Assembly: GCA_035519135.1 (NCBI GenBank)
Contig: DATIWX010000004.1
Span: forward strand, 62,001 to 126,000
Direction of reading: 5' to 3'
Source of the DNA: VBDM01 sp035519135
Lineage (GTDB): Bacteria; Pseudomonadota; Gammaproteobacteria; Burkholderiales; SG8-39
Length of the DNA: 64,000 nucleotides
Part shown: piece by piece, positions 53,830 to 62,059 of the stretch
How positions within the stretch are numbered: the stretch's first letter is position 1
How the letters are laid out: every line of letters starts with the position of its first letter
The notes under the pieces: model-generated
What the model was told of the DNA's origin: nothing
Seen by the model: the letters and a program-made list of their open reading frames with translations, nothing else
Database searches by the model: none
Translations under genes and position numbers: made by a program

Positions 53830-54488
53830 CCCAGGACGAGCTCAAACAAGCGGTCGCGCGCGAGGCGATCAAGCACGTGGTAGAGGACTCAGTGGTCGGC
53901 GTCGGCAGCGGGTCGACCGCCAACTTCTTCATCGACGAGCTGGCGAAGATCAAGGGCCGCATCGCCGGTGCAGTGGCAAGCTCGGACCGGTCCGCCGAAA
54001 GACTGATGAGCCATGGCATCCGGCTCCTCGACCTCAACGGCGTGAACGAGCTGCCCGTCTACATCGACGGTGCAGACGAGATCACCGAGCACCTGGCCAT
54101 GATCAAAGGTGGAGGCGGCGCGCTCACGCGCGAAAAGATCGTCGCCGCGGTGGCCAAGAAATTCGTGTGCATCGCCGACGAGTCGAAACTCGTTCCAGTA
54201 CTCGGGCGATTCCCGTTGCCCTTGGAGGTGATCCCGATGGCGCGGGCCTACGTCGCCCGCCAGACGGTGAAGCTCGGCGGCCGGCCGGAGCTCCGCGAGA
54301 ATTTCACAACCGACAACGGGAATATCGTCCTCGACGTTCGTGGCCTGTCCATCCTGAACCCGGTCGAGCTGGAAACAACGATCAACAACATCGCCGGCGT
54401 GGTCACCAACGGTCTTTTCGCCCGGCGTGGGGCGGACGTGCTGCTGCTCGGGACGAAGACGGGCGTGAGAACCATCGCCCGAAGGTAG
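53826..54488 (+). CDS. rpiA: Ribose-5-phosphate isomerase A
   Basis: A 220-residue enzyme of the pentose phosphate pathway, starting at a GTG (53826) that overlaps the lpdA stop as GTGA. VGVGSGSTANFFIDEL near 22-37, PVYIDGADEI near 77-86, MIKGGGGALTREK with the catalytic glutamate near 91-103 and DNGNIVLDV near 161 match RpiA. Coupling to the PDH operon by overlap implies shared expression. It converges on yggX with only 5 bases between the stops. Confidence 0.95.
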   Translation: MTQDELKQAVAREAIKHVVEDSVVGVGSGSTANFFIDELAKIKGRIAGAVASSDRSAERLMSHGIRLLDLNGVNELPVYIDGADEITEHLAMIKGGGGALTREKIVAAVAKKFVCIADESKLVPVLGRFPLPLEVIPMARAYVARQTVKLGGRPELRENFTTDNGNIVLDVRGLSILNPVELETTINNIAGVVTNGLFARRGADVLLLGTKTGVRTIARR

Positions 54489-54493
54489 GGGGC

Positions 54494-54763
54494 TTACTTG
54501 GGCGGCACATAACCAGAGGCCGTGTCCGCCCCGGTCCCGAAGAAGTGCTTCTCCATCTGCTCGGCGAGATACTTCCGGGCGCGCGAGTCGGCGAGGTTCA
54601 GGCGGTTTTCGTTGATCAGCATGGTCTGGTGCTTGATCCAGCCTTGCCAGGCTTCCTTGGAGACGTTCTCCCAGATGCGCTTTCCGAGCTCGCCCGGGTA
54701 GGGAGGCAAATCGAGCCCCTCGGCCTCGCGCCCGAGCTTCACGCATTTCACCATCCTTGCCAT
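54494..54763 (-). CDS. yggX: Probable Fe(2+)-trafficking protein YggX
   Basis: An 89-residue small cytoplasmic protein linked to iron trafficking and oxidative stress protection of Fe-S clusters. MARMVKCVKLGREAEGLDLP includes the conserved Cys7, and PYPGELGKRIWENVSKEAW and HQTMLINENRLNL are family signatures. Two adjacent ATGs (54766 and 54763) exist; AAGGAG is best spaced for 54763. The stop of argA-side transcription is 20 bases upstream, so it is likely co-transcribed with argA. Confidence 0.95.
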   Translation of the reverse strand: MARMVKCVKLGREAEGLDLPPYPGELGKRIWENVSKEAWQGWIKHQTMLINENRLNLADSRARKYLAEQMEKHFFGTGADTASGYVPPK

Positions 54764-54783
54764 CATTTGCTCCTTGTTCGGGA

Positions 54784-56100
54784 CTAAAGGGACTTCAGCA
54801 GGACCTTGGACCGGCGCTGCAGGTTGTACAGGTCCTTCTTTTCCTTGGGCAGCCTGCCCACCGTAGATTCGGCGAAGCCCCGCTCGATGAACCAGTGCGT
54901 CGCGCGCGTCGTCAGCACGAACAGCTTCTTCATTTTGCGGGCGCGTGCCTCGGCCTCGATTTGTCGCACCAAGCGCTCGCCGTAGCCTGCGTCGCGATAG
55001 TCGGGCCTTACCGCCAAACACGCGAGCTCGGCCGCGCGGGCGCTCGCGAAGGGGTATAGCGCGGCACAGCCGACGATGACGCCGTCGTGCTCGATCACCG
55101 AGAACCGCGTGATCTCGCGCTCGAGCAGCTCGCGGCCGCGCCGCACCAGCGTCCCATCCTCCTCGAGGGGCTCGATCAGCTTCAGGATGCCGCCTACGTC
55201 GTCGATCGCCGCCGCGCGCAGCTTCACGACCTTGTCGGCGGTAATCATCGTCCCGGAACCGTCGTGGGTGAACAGCTCGACCAGTAGTGCACCCGGCACC
55301 TTCCGGCTAATGACGTGGGCCCGTTGCACGCCGCTTCGCACCGCCTCCACCGCATGAGCGAGATAGAGCCGCGTGTCTTCGCTGAGACGGTTGCTGCGTG
55401 AGAGGAGATCGGCAGCCTCGTTGGCAGTGAGCTCGGGCAGCAGCTCGCCCGCTTTGTCTTCCACTGGAGCATCAGAGAGGAAGACGAGCTTCTCGGCGTG
55501 GAGCGCCGAAGCGGTGGCGACGGCGACATCCTCCATGGCGAGATTGAACACTTCCCCGGTGGGCGAATATCCCACGGGGGACACGATCGCGATGTTGCCG
55601 GCGTCGAGGCAACCCGAAATCGCCTGCGAGTCCACCTTGCGCACCGACCCGGTGTACTGGAAGTCGATGCCGTCGTGTACGCCCATCGGCTGCGCGGTGA
55701 TGAAATTTCCGGAGACCGTGTTGATCGCCGCTCCGGCCATCGGAGAGTTCGGCAGACCGAGCGAAAGCAGCGCGTCGATCTCCACGCGCAGCAGGCCGAC
55801 TGCCTCCTTGACGCATTCCAGCGCCACGGGGTCGGTGATGCGCAGGCCCTTGGCGTAGCGCGAGCGAACCTTGCGCTGCCTGAGCTGAGCCTCGATCTGG
55901 GGGCGTGACCCGTGCACCAATATCACGCGAATGCCAGTGCTGTGCAGCAGGTTGATGTCGTGCGCAAGATCGACAAACCTGCGCTCCGCGAATATCTCCC
56001 CTCCGAACGCGAGCACAAAGGTCTTGCCGCGGAACGCGTGGAAGTACGGCGCAACGGATCGGAACCAGCTCACGAACTGGGGATTGGAACGGGTCGACAT
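54784..56100 (-). CDS. argA: N-acetylglutamate synthase
   Basis: A 438-residue enzyme of arginine synthesis, read from ATG 56100 (MSTRSNPQFVSWFRS). The N-terminal amino-acid-kinase-like domain has FVLAFGGEIF near 28-37 and VILVHGSRPQIEAQL near 58-72; the C-terminal GNAT acetyltransferase domain has LAVRPDYRDAGYGERLVRQIE near 371-391 and LTTRATHWFIERGF near 405-418. It transfers acetyl from acetyl-CoA to glutamate and is normally inhibited by arginine. Located upstream of yggX on the same strand. Confidence 0.95.
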   Translation of the reverse strand: MSTRSNPQFVSWFRSVAPYFHAFRGKTFVLAFGGEIFAERRFVDLAHDINLLHSTGIRVILVHGSRPQIEAQLRQRKVRSRYAKGLRITDPVALECVKEAVGLLRVEIDALLSLGLPNSPMAGAAINTVSGNFITAQPMGVHDGIDFQYTGSVRKVDSQAISGCLDAGNIAIVSPVGYSPTGEVFNLAMEDVAVATASALHAEKLVFLSDAPVEDKAGELLPELTANEAADLLSRSNRLSEDTRLYLAHAVEAVRSGVQRAHVISRKVPGALLVELFTHDGSGTMITADKVVKLRAAAIDDVGGILKLIEPLEEDGTLVRRGRELLEREITRFSVIEHDGVIVGCAALYPFASARAAELACLAVRPDYRDAGYGERLVRQIEAEARARKMKKLFVLTTRATHWFIERGFAESTVGRLPKEKKDLYNLQRRSKVLLKSL

Positions 56101-56176
56101 GGTCTTGTCGTTGCTCAAGGAAGCCCAGATTCTAGCCTTTGCGGAGGGCGGATTCAGCGGGTGCTGCTTGCACGGA

Positions 56177-56920
56177 TCAACAATCGCCCCAGAGCGCCTG
56201 CATCGCCGCGATTGCGGCGAGAGGTGCCGTCTCGGTGCGCAGCACCCGGGGCCCGAAGCGAACCGGCGCGAAGCCCGCCCGTTCTGCGTCTTGGCGCTCA
56301 CGAGCCGTGAGACCTCCCTCCGGACCGACCAGCAATGTCACCTCGCGGGGGGGCGTCAACTGCTTGAGATTTGTCCCGGTATCCGGTGTCAGAAGCAGTC
56401 GCAATCCGCCGCCCGCTCCGTGCTCGTAGAAATCAGAGATGTCGGTGATCGCCGTGACTTCGGGTAGGTGGTTGCGCCCGCACTGCTCGCAGGCGGCGAT
56501 CACAACATTGCGCCAGTGGGCGACGCGCTTCTCCGCCCGGTCGTCGGAGAGTTTAACCACAGAACGCTCGCTGGCGATGGGCATGATTTTGGAGACACCG
56601 AGCTCTGTGGATTTCTGCAGCGTCGTATCCATGCGGTCGCCGCCCGATACGCACTGCGCTAGTGCGACGGAAAGCGGAGACTCGCGCTCTAGACTGGCTT
56701 TGGACAACACACGGGCGAAAGCCTCTCCCGCGGCGACCCTCACCAGCTCAGCTGGGAATTCGCCACCCCGGCCGTTGAACAGCGTGATAGCGTCACCGCT
56801 GCGCATGCGCAGGACGGCAAGGTGATGCGCAGCACGTTCCGGCAGCCGGATCTCCGCGCCGAGAGCAAGGTCGAGCGGGGCGAACAGGCGGGGTGCGGAG
56901 CGAGACGCGTGGGGTTTCAT
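56177..56920 (-). CDS. rsmE: 16S rRNA (uracil(1498)-N(3))-methyltransferase
   Basis: A 247-residue SPOUT methyltransferase. An N-terminal PUA-like part (RLPERAAHHLAVLRM near 24-38) is followed by the knot domain with LVGPEGGLTARERQDAERAGF near 195-215 and LGPRVLRTETAPLAAIAAMQ-type ending, the RsmE signature. It methylates U1498 of 16S rRNA in the 30S subunit. It lies 76 bases upstream of argA on the same strand. Confidence 0.94.
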   Translation of the reverse strand: MKPHASRSAPRLFAPLDLALGAEIRLPERAAHHLAVLRMRSGDAITLFNGRGGEFPAELVRVAAGEAFARVLSKASLERESPLSVALAQCVSGGDRMDTTLQKSTELGVSKIMPIASERSVVKLSDDRAEKRVAHWRNVVIAACEQCGRNHLPEVTAITDISDFYEHGAGGGLRLLLTPDTGTNLKQLTPPREVTLLVGPEGGLTARERQDAERAGFAPVRFGPRVLRTETAPLAAIAAMQALWGDC

Positions 56921-56967
56921 GCTACGATTTCAAGCATATCTGACGTGTTACGGTTAGCCTAGTAAGC

Positions 56968-57275
56968 GTGAAATCGGCCGTCACGACCCTTGGCTCGCGG
57001 GCTCCCGAGTTCGACCTTCCAGGCACCGATGGCAGGAACCACTGCCTCGTCTCAAGCCGCGGGCTTACGGAGCGGTGTGCTCGCCCGATTTCTTCGGCTA
57101 CGACGCCGCGCTGGGACTTCAATATCACGGCCGCCTCGACGCCTCCGGACGTCAGGCTGCGCCGGGGGCACGACGCGAACTCTTCGAGGCTATGGTGCAG
57201 ATCGCCCGGACGGGCCGCGGACCCTTCGACCAGACAGCCTCGATTGGATGCTCGATCAAGTGCAAAGGGGACTGA
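56968..57275 (+). pseudogene. Thioredoxin-like (redoxin) family gene with internal deletion and frameshift
   Basis: From the GTG at 56968, frame 1 reads LGSRAPEFDLPGTDGRNHCL, the start of a peroxiredoxin/thioredoxin-like protein. From about 57060, frame 3 reads RAYGAVCSPDFFGYDAAL, then LQYHGRLDAS and, before the stop at 57273, IGCSIKCK, the normal C-terminal half of the same family. The middle, which should hold the redox CxxC and about 60-70 residues, is missing and the two halves are out of frame. I read this as a deletion relic. Neither fragment alone should be a functional redoxin. The exact junction lies near 57050-57062. Confidence 0.8.
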
Positions 57276-57367
57276 GCCGCGGCGGCGTGCCCTGCGCCAG
57301 GCCGAGTCGCGATGTCTCTAACCCTATGATTCTGCGCAACCTATAGTGCTTTTCGGCGCTCCGCTGC

Positions 57368-57373
57368 TATAAT
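57368..57373 (+). promoter_or_regulatory. Possible -10 box before the FAH-family gene
   Basis: TATAAT 217 bases upstream of the ATG at 57590. A start near 57380 would give a leader of about 210 bases containing the structured element at 57390-57485. No strong -35 is seen. Confidence 0.45.
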
Positions 57374-57389
57374 CGCCGGGCATAAGAAG

Positions 57390-57485
57390 ACCTCTAGGGG
57401 AGAGCAGCTCACGGTAGGAGACAGGTCGTACCAGCTGCCGTCGTCGGGCAATCCTTGAAGCGCAACCGCAGACGGTGAAAGAGGT
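57390..57485 (+). promoter_or_regulatory. Candidate structured leader RNA (three-way junction)
   Basis: ACCTCT (57390-57395) pairs with AGAGGT (57480-57485) and encloses two hairpins: GCAGCT...GGTA (57404-57416) with TACCAGCTGC (57429-57438), and CGTC (57439-57442) with GACG (57471-57474). I could not match it to a riboswitch family. No gene is otherwise visible between the broken redoxin gene and 57590. Confidence 0.4.
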
Positions 57486-57589
57486 ATTGACGACAGCGAG
57501 CTCCTCTCTCGCCTCGGCCGAAGCTTGAACCAAGTCTCGCGCTTTGCTCGAGCGGTCGCCCCTGATGATCTGGAAAGGAAGCAAGAAAA

Positions 57590-58441
57590 ATGAAGCTTTG
57601 TCGTTACGGCAGGAACGGTTTCGAAAAGCCGGGTGTTATCGATGCGCAAGGGCAGTTGCGCGACTTCTCCGGGGTGATTTCCAATATCGACCAGGAAACG
57701 ATTTCGCCCAAAGGTCTGGCACGGCTCCGCAAGATCCGGCCCGAGTCCCTGCCTCTGGTGCGGGGCAATCCCAGATTCGGCGTTCCCTATACGGGTATTT
57801 CCAAGTTCGTCGCTATCGGTCTGAACTATGTCGACCACGCGCACGAGGCGGGTCTGCAAATCCCGGCCGAGCCGGTGGTATTCATGAAGGCCACGACCTG
57901 CATCAGTGGCCCGAATGACGATGTCCAGCAGCCTCGCAATTCCACCAAGCTGGACTACGAGGTCGAGATCGCCATTGTCATGGGCACCCGGGCCAAGCAT
58001 GTTCCAGAGGACAAGGCCCTGGACTACGTTGCCGGCTACACGATCGTCAATGACGTCTCCGAGCGGGCTTTCCAGCTGCAATCATCGCAGTGGGACAAGG
58101 GCAAAGGCGCCGACACGTTCGGGCCCATCGGGCCGTGGTTGGTGACAACGGACGAGATCCCCAACCCACAGACACTCGACGTATGGCTCGACGTCAACGG
58201 CGAGCGCCGGCAGTCCTCCAACACCAAGAACATGATCTTCTCGTGTGCGAGACTCGTCTCCTATGTGAGCAACTACATGACTCTCCTTCCGGGGGATATC
58301 ATCACGACCGGTACCCCCGCCGGGGTCGCGTTGGGTATGAAACCGACCCAAGCGTGGCTGAAACCGGGAGATGTGGTGACCTTGGGCATCAAGGGCCTGG
58401 GCGAGCAGCGGCAAAAGGTGATTTCCTACACAGGGAAATAG
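57590..58441 (+). CDS. Fumarylacetoacetate hydrolase family protein
   Basis: A 283-residue FAH-fold enzyme. KFVAIGLNYVDHAHEAGLQ near 64-82, the metal-binding acids in LDYEVEIAIVMG near 123-134 with Asp further on, GYTIVNDVSERAFQ near 149-162 and ITTGTPAGVALGM near 241-253 are the family core. Members hydrolyse or decarboxylate 2-oxo acids in aromatic breakdown (such as 2-keto-4-pentenoate hydratase relatives or ureidoglycolate lyase-like enzymes); the exact reaction is open. GGAAGCAAGAAAA precedes the ATG. It stands alone behind a long, possibly structured leader. Confidence 0.85.
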   Translation: MKLCRYGRNGFEKPGVIDAQGQLRDFSGVISNIDQETISPKGLARLRKIRPESLPLVRGNPRFGVPYTGISKFVAIGLNYVDHAHEAGLQIPAEPVVFMKATTCISGPNDDVQQPRNSTKLDYEVEIAIVMGTRAKHVPEDKALDYVAGYTIVNDVSERAFQLQSSQWDKGKGADTFGPIGPWLVTTDEIPNPQTLDVWLDVNGERRQSSNTKNMIFSCARLVSYVSNYMTLLPGDIITTGTPAGVALGMKPTQAWLKPGDVVTLGIKGLGEQRQKVISYTGK

Positions 58442-58560
58442 ACGGCCCCCTTGCTGCACGGTTCCGGCTTGCTATGTTAGGCGCAAGAACTCGGTCGTCG
58501 CCCTAAGGGTCAAAGAGCGGATCCAGACGGTAGCCTGCCGCTGCCTTGTCGGAGACGGGC

Positions 58561-59868
58561 ATGAGAGTGATCGTTCTCGGAGCCGGCGTTATCGGCACCA
58601 CCAGTGCTTGGTACCTGGCGCGCGCGGGTCACGAGGTAACGGTAGTCGACCGGCAGCCGGAAGCAGCGCTCGAGACGAGCTTCGCCAACGGCGGACAAAT
58701 CTCGGTCAGCCATTCCGAGCCTTGGGCGAATCCGATGGCGCCACTCAAGATTCTGCGTTGGCTGGGACGCGAAGACTCGCCGCTCTTGTTCCGCCCGCGC
58801 GCCGACCTGAGGGAGTGGGTGTGGGGGCTTCGCTTCCTCCTGGAGTGCCTCCCCGGAAGGACCCGCGACAACACCGAAGCCGCCTTCGCCCTTGCTCAGT
58901 ACAGTCGCGAACAGTTGGGCCAATTGCGTCGCGATACGGCGATCAGCTATGACGCCGCAACATCGGGCATCCTGCACCTATACCAAGAGGAGCGCGAATT
59001 CGAATACGCGGCGCGGCAGGCCGAGGCCCTCAAAAGGCATGGACTCGACCTGGAAATCAAGACACCGCGCGAGTGTCTGCGGATCGAGCCGGCTCTTGAA
59101 CATTCAAAAGTCCGGCTTGTGGGTGGCGCTTACGCGGCCTCGGACGAAAGCGGGGACGCACATCTCTTTGCCAAGAGTCTCTCGGACCTGAGTCGGGCCC
59201 AGGGCGTGGTTTTTCGCTTCAACGTAAGCGTGAAGGGCCTGGAGGTGAGCCGGGGGGCAATAGAGCGGGTCGTAATCGATGACGAGGCGGGGATCGAGGA
59301 ATCGCTGCGCTCGGACGCCTATGTGATCGCATTGGGCAGCTACAGCACACCGCTGCTGCGGAGAATCGGGATTTCGATTCCCGTGTATCCGGTGAAGGGC
59401 TATTCCATCACGCTGCCGCTCGAACCGGGCAGCGTGGCCCCCCGGATCAGCCTGACCGATCACGCGCGCAAGATCGTCCTGTCCAGACTTGGCAATCGCT
59501 TGCGGGTGGCCGGCACCGCGGAACTGAACGGCTATGACACGGAAATGAACGAGCGGCGCTGCGCTGCACTGGTGAGCCGCAGCTTTGAGTGGTTCCCGAG
59601 GGCGGGTCGGCCTGAAAGCGCACATTTCTGGACAGGGTTGCGGCCGGCTACACCGAGCAATCTTCCGCTTATCGGGCGGTCGAAGTATCCGAACCTCTTC
59701 CTCAATACGGGGCACGGCACGCTCGGGTGGACGCTCGCGTGCGGTTCGGGCCGCGCTCTCGCCGATATCGTGAGCGGGCGCAAGCCCGAGCCGGAGTTCG
59801 GTTTTCTCGGGACGGAAGCCCAAACGAAAAGGGCGACCTCGTCGGTCGCCCCTCGTCCAACCGGCTAG
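58561..59868 (+). CDS. dadA: D-amino acid dehydrogenase
   Basis: A 435-residue FAD-dependent dehydrogenase, from ATG 58561 behind GGAGACGG. The FAD motif VIVLGAGVIGTTSAWYLARAG begins at residue 3 (in part shown), FANGGQISVSHSEPWANP near 39-56, and the C-terminal FWTGLRPATPSNLPLIG with HGTLGWTLACGSGR matches DadA. It oxidises D-amino acids, feeding electrons to the respiratory chain at the inner membrane. The last 13 codons contain the hairpin that terminates the convergent speDE gene. Confidence 0.9.
   Translation: MRVIVLGAGVIGTTSAWYLARAGHEVTVVDRQPEAALETSFANGGQISVSHSEPWANPMAPLKILRWLGREDSPLLFRPRADLREWVWGLRFLLECLPGRTRDNTEAAFALAQYSREQLGQLRRDTAISYDAATSGILHLYQEEREFEYAARQAEALKRHGLDLEIKTPRECLRIEPALEHSKVRLVGGAYAASDESGDAHLFAKSLSDLSRAQGVVFRFNVSVKGLEVSRGAIERVVIDDEAGIEESLRSDAYVIALGSYSTPLLRRIGISIPVYPVKGYSITLPLEPGSVAPRISLTDHARKIVLSRLGNRLRVAGTAELNGYDTEMNERRCAALVSRSFEWFPRAGRPESAHFWTGLRPATPSNLPLIGRSKYPNLFLNTGHGTLGWTLACGSGRALADIVSGRKPEPEFGFLGTEAQTKRATSSVAPRPTG
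59827..59851 (-). terminator. Terminator of the speD-speE gene, inside the dadA 3' end
   Basis: On the minus strand an 8-bp stem GGGCGACC / GGTCGCCC (59831-59838 with 59844-59851) is followed by TTTT (59827-59830). It lies within the dadA coding end and 24 bases past the speDE stop. Confidence 0.8.
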
Positions 59869-59874
59869 GTCTGC

Positions 59875-61131
59875 TTACTTCGCGCCGCCGGCTGCGCGCT
59901 TCCTGGCCGCCACAAGCCTGGGTTTCGGCACCGCGTCGACCGTAAGTTCGCGCACGAAATTGGGCAGCGCGAACAAAGCCTGGTGTGTGCCACCGTTGTA
60001 GTACTGCAGATGGGAAAGCCCGCGATTGCCGATTCGGATGTCGATCTCGCCGGAGCTTACCGCGGCGACATCGGTCGAATCCGAGCATGCGCACATCGAC
60101 CACAGGCAGCCGTAGAGCGGTATGAACATGGTGTAGGGCCGCGCAATCTTGAACAACTTTGCGAGTCGCGCATATAGCAGCTTTACGCGCTCGGGCCTAG
60201 ACCAGGGCGAGCCCATGTGCAGAGTCAATATGCCGCCGGGGGCAAGGGCCCGCTTGCAGTCACGGAAGAAGGCTTCCTCGTAGAGGGCCGTGGCAGGGCC
60301 GATCGGATCGGGCAGATCGAGCGCGACATGATCGAACTTCTCCTTAGTGTCGGCCAGGTACTTCAACCCGTCCTCGATCAGCAGCTTCAGCTTGGGGTTG
60401 TCGAACACGCCGCGGTGGATCGCGCCGAAATGCTCCTTGGCGATCTCGACCACCTTCCCGTCCAGCTCGACCATGACGACCTGCTCGATCGAGGGATGCT
60501 TGAGCGCTTCCTCCGCCGCTCCGCCATCCCCGCCGCCGATGATCAGCACGCGCTTCGGCGCGGGGTGAGCGGCGAGGGCAGGGTGCGTCAGCGTTTCGTG
60601 GTAGACGAACTCCTCGCGCTCGGAGGTCATGAAACAGCCATCCAGGCGGAAGAGCTTCCCGAACTGGGGAGTCTCGTGAATCTCCAGGTCCTGGAAGCGA
60701 GTCTTGGAGGACTCGAGCAGCTTGGAGGATCGCAGGAAAAACCCGTAGTCCCCGTTCAGCCACTCGTTCATCAGGCGCTTGTCCCGTGGTACGTCGTGCT
60801 GCACATGCTCCTCAGGACGATAGATGTCCATCAGGTCGGCGACGACTTGGCGCGCCTTGGCGCCGTTGTCCTGAGTGTAATTGCAGACGTAGACATCGAG
60901 GGTGACGCTCTGGAGCTCCGGCCAGGTGTGGATGGCGAGATGCGACTCCGCCAACACCACCGTACCCGTGACTCCGCCACCATCGAACTCGTGGAACAGG
61001 TCGCCGAGAATGGTAAGCCCGGCCCTGTTGATGGAGACGTGACAAAAACGACGCAGCCCGGCTGCGTCAGTTAGGTACCGTGCATCCCCCCCGCAACGGT
61101 ACAGATTTGCAACTATGTGTAATCCGTCCAA
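59875..61131 (-). CDS. Fused S-adenosylmethionine decarboxylase - spermidine synthase
   Basis: A 418-residue fusion. Residues 1-115 are a SpeD/SpeH-type decarboxylase: the self-cleavage site Glu62-Ser63 in AESHLAIHTWPE, His68 and Cys83 are kept, so a pyruvoyl group should form. Residues 120-418 are a SpeE-like aminopropyltransferase with LIIGGGDGGAAEEALKHP near 196-213 and DLPDPIGPATALYEE near 272-286. One polypeptide would make decarboxylated SAM and transfer its aminopropyl group to putrescine. Start is a TTG (61131): a stop lies 18 codons upstream with no other standard start between. Proenzyme cleavage would separate a small N-terminal peptide. Confidence 0.88.
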   Translation of the reverse strand: MDGLHIVANLYRCGGDARYLTDAAGLRRFCHVSINRAGLTILGDLFHEFDGGGVTGTVVLAESHLAIHTWPELQSVTLDVYVCNYTQDNGAKARQVVADLMDIYRPEEHVQHDVPRDKRLMNEWLNGDYGFFLRSSKLLESSKTRFQDLEIHETPQFGKLFRLDGCFMTSEREEFVYHETLTHPALAAHPAPKRVLIIGGGDGGAAEEALKHPSIEQVVMVELDGKVVEIAKEHFGAIHRGVFDNPKLKLLIEDGLKYLADTKEKFDHVALDLPDPIGPATALYEEAFFRDCKRALAPGGILTLHMGSPWSRPERVKLLYARLAKLFKIARPYTMFIPLYGCLWSMCACSDSTDVAAVSSGEIDIRIGNRGLSHLQYYNGGTHQALFALPNFVRELTVDAVPKPRLVAARKRAAGGAK

Positions 61132-61173
61132 TTTGCATAAATCCCCACGAGCGTTGATGACCGAGATGCCGAA

Positions 61174-62019
61174 CTACGCTGCATGCATCTCCCCAATTGC
61201 CGCATCGATCAGCCTGCGAGCGATGCTGATTCTAGCAGGCAAACGCGGCAAATTTTCAAAATTTTCGACGTCGAACCAGCGCGCATCCTCGATTTCGACG
61301 CCGTCGATCCGAATCTCTCCGCTTTCGTAGTCGGCGAAGAACGCAATCATGAGCGAGTGCGGGAACGGCCAGGGTTGGCTGGCGAAGTAGCGCACCTTGC
61401 ACACGCGGATGCCGACTTCCTCATGCACCTCCCGCTCCAAGCACTGCTCCAAGGTTTCGCCGGGTTCGACGAAACCCGCCAGGGCGCTGTACACGCCCCT
61501 GGTAAATCGCGGCGAGCGCGCGAGCAGCAACTCCCTTCGGCGCCTTACCAGCCCCATGACCGCCGGCGCGAGCCTCGGATAGACCACCAGTCCGCAGGCC
61601 GGGCATTCGCGGCTGCGCTCGCTGGTACGCGCCACCGTCGCCGCTCCGCACGCCCCGCAGTACTGGTGCGTTCGGTCCCAGTCGATGATCTGCAGCGCCC
61701 GACCAGCCAAGGCGAACTGCGCATCGTCCAAGGCGCCGAACAGCCCTCGCAAGCCCTGCCAGACCCATCCCGGCGGCGCCGCCACGCCCACCGCAAGCTC
61801 GGCGGTGAAGCAATGCTGGTCGCCGAGAACCCCAAGATATTGTATTCGCTGGGGCATCATACCCAAAGTATTGGGGTGTGCGCAATGGGGAAGACCGACC
61901 GCTGGAGGGGTGGTCACCAGTAGCTCGGCGCCTCGGAAGACGAACCAGAGCGAGTGCTCGGGGGACTCGGCAGGAGGCTGGATGGCCGCCGCGTAGTCGG
62001 CCGGCCATCCAAAAGGCAT
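61174..62019 (-). CDS. nudC: NAD(+) diphosphatase / mRNA de-NADding enzyme NudC
   Basis: A 281-residue Nudix enzyme from ATG 62019 (a TTG 21 bases earlier is possible). A zinc ribbon CGAC ... CPAC lies near 121-139, GFVEPGETLEQCLEREVHEE with the Nudix box near 182-201, and the NADH-specific SQPWPFPHSLM near 217-227. It cleaves NAD(H) or NAD-capped RNA to NMN and AMP-linked product. It lies downstream of the GarR-like reductase gene with a 40-base gap. Confidence 0.93.
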   Translation of the reverse strand: MPFGWPADYAAAIQPPAESPEHSLWFVFRGAELLVTTPPAVGLPHCAHPNTLGMMPQRIQYLGVLGDQHCFTAELAVGVAAPPGWVWQGLRGLFGALDDAQFALAGRALQIIDWDRTHQYCGACGAATVARTSERSRECPACGLVVYPRLAPAVMGLVRRRRELLLARSPRFTRGVYSALAGFVEPGETLEQCLEREVHEEVGIRVCKVRYFASQPWPFPHSLMIAFFADYESGEIRIDGVEIEDARWFDVENFENLPRLPARISIARRLIDAAIGEMHAA

Positions 62020-62059
62020 GCGCACGCCGGGCTCGCGCAAGATGAGCCCCGATGTACGG

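Noticed and set aside
57396..57412. GGGGAG near the leader start, recalling the manganese yybP-ykoY riboswitch
   Set aside because: The rest of that aptamer, including its second conserved loop, is missing.
57562..57577. CTGATGA followed by GGAAA, as in a hammerhead ribozyme core
   Set aside because: The two elements are only 3 bases apart, leaving no room for stem II, and stems I and III are not seen.
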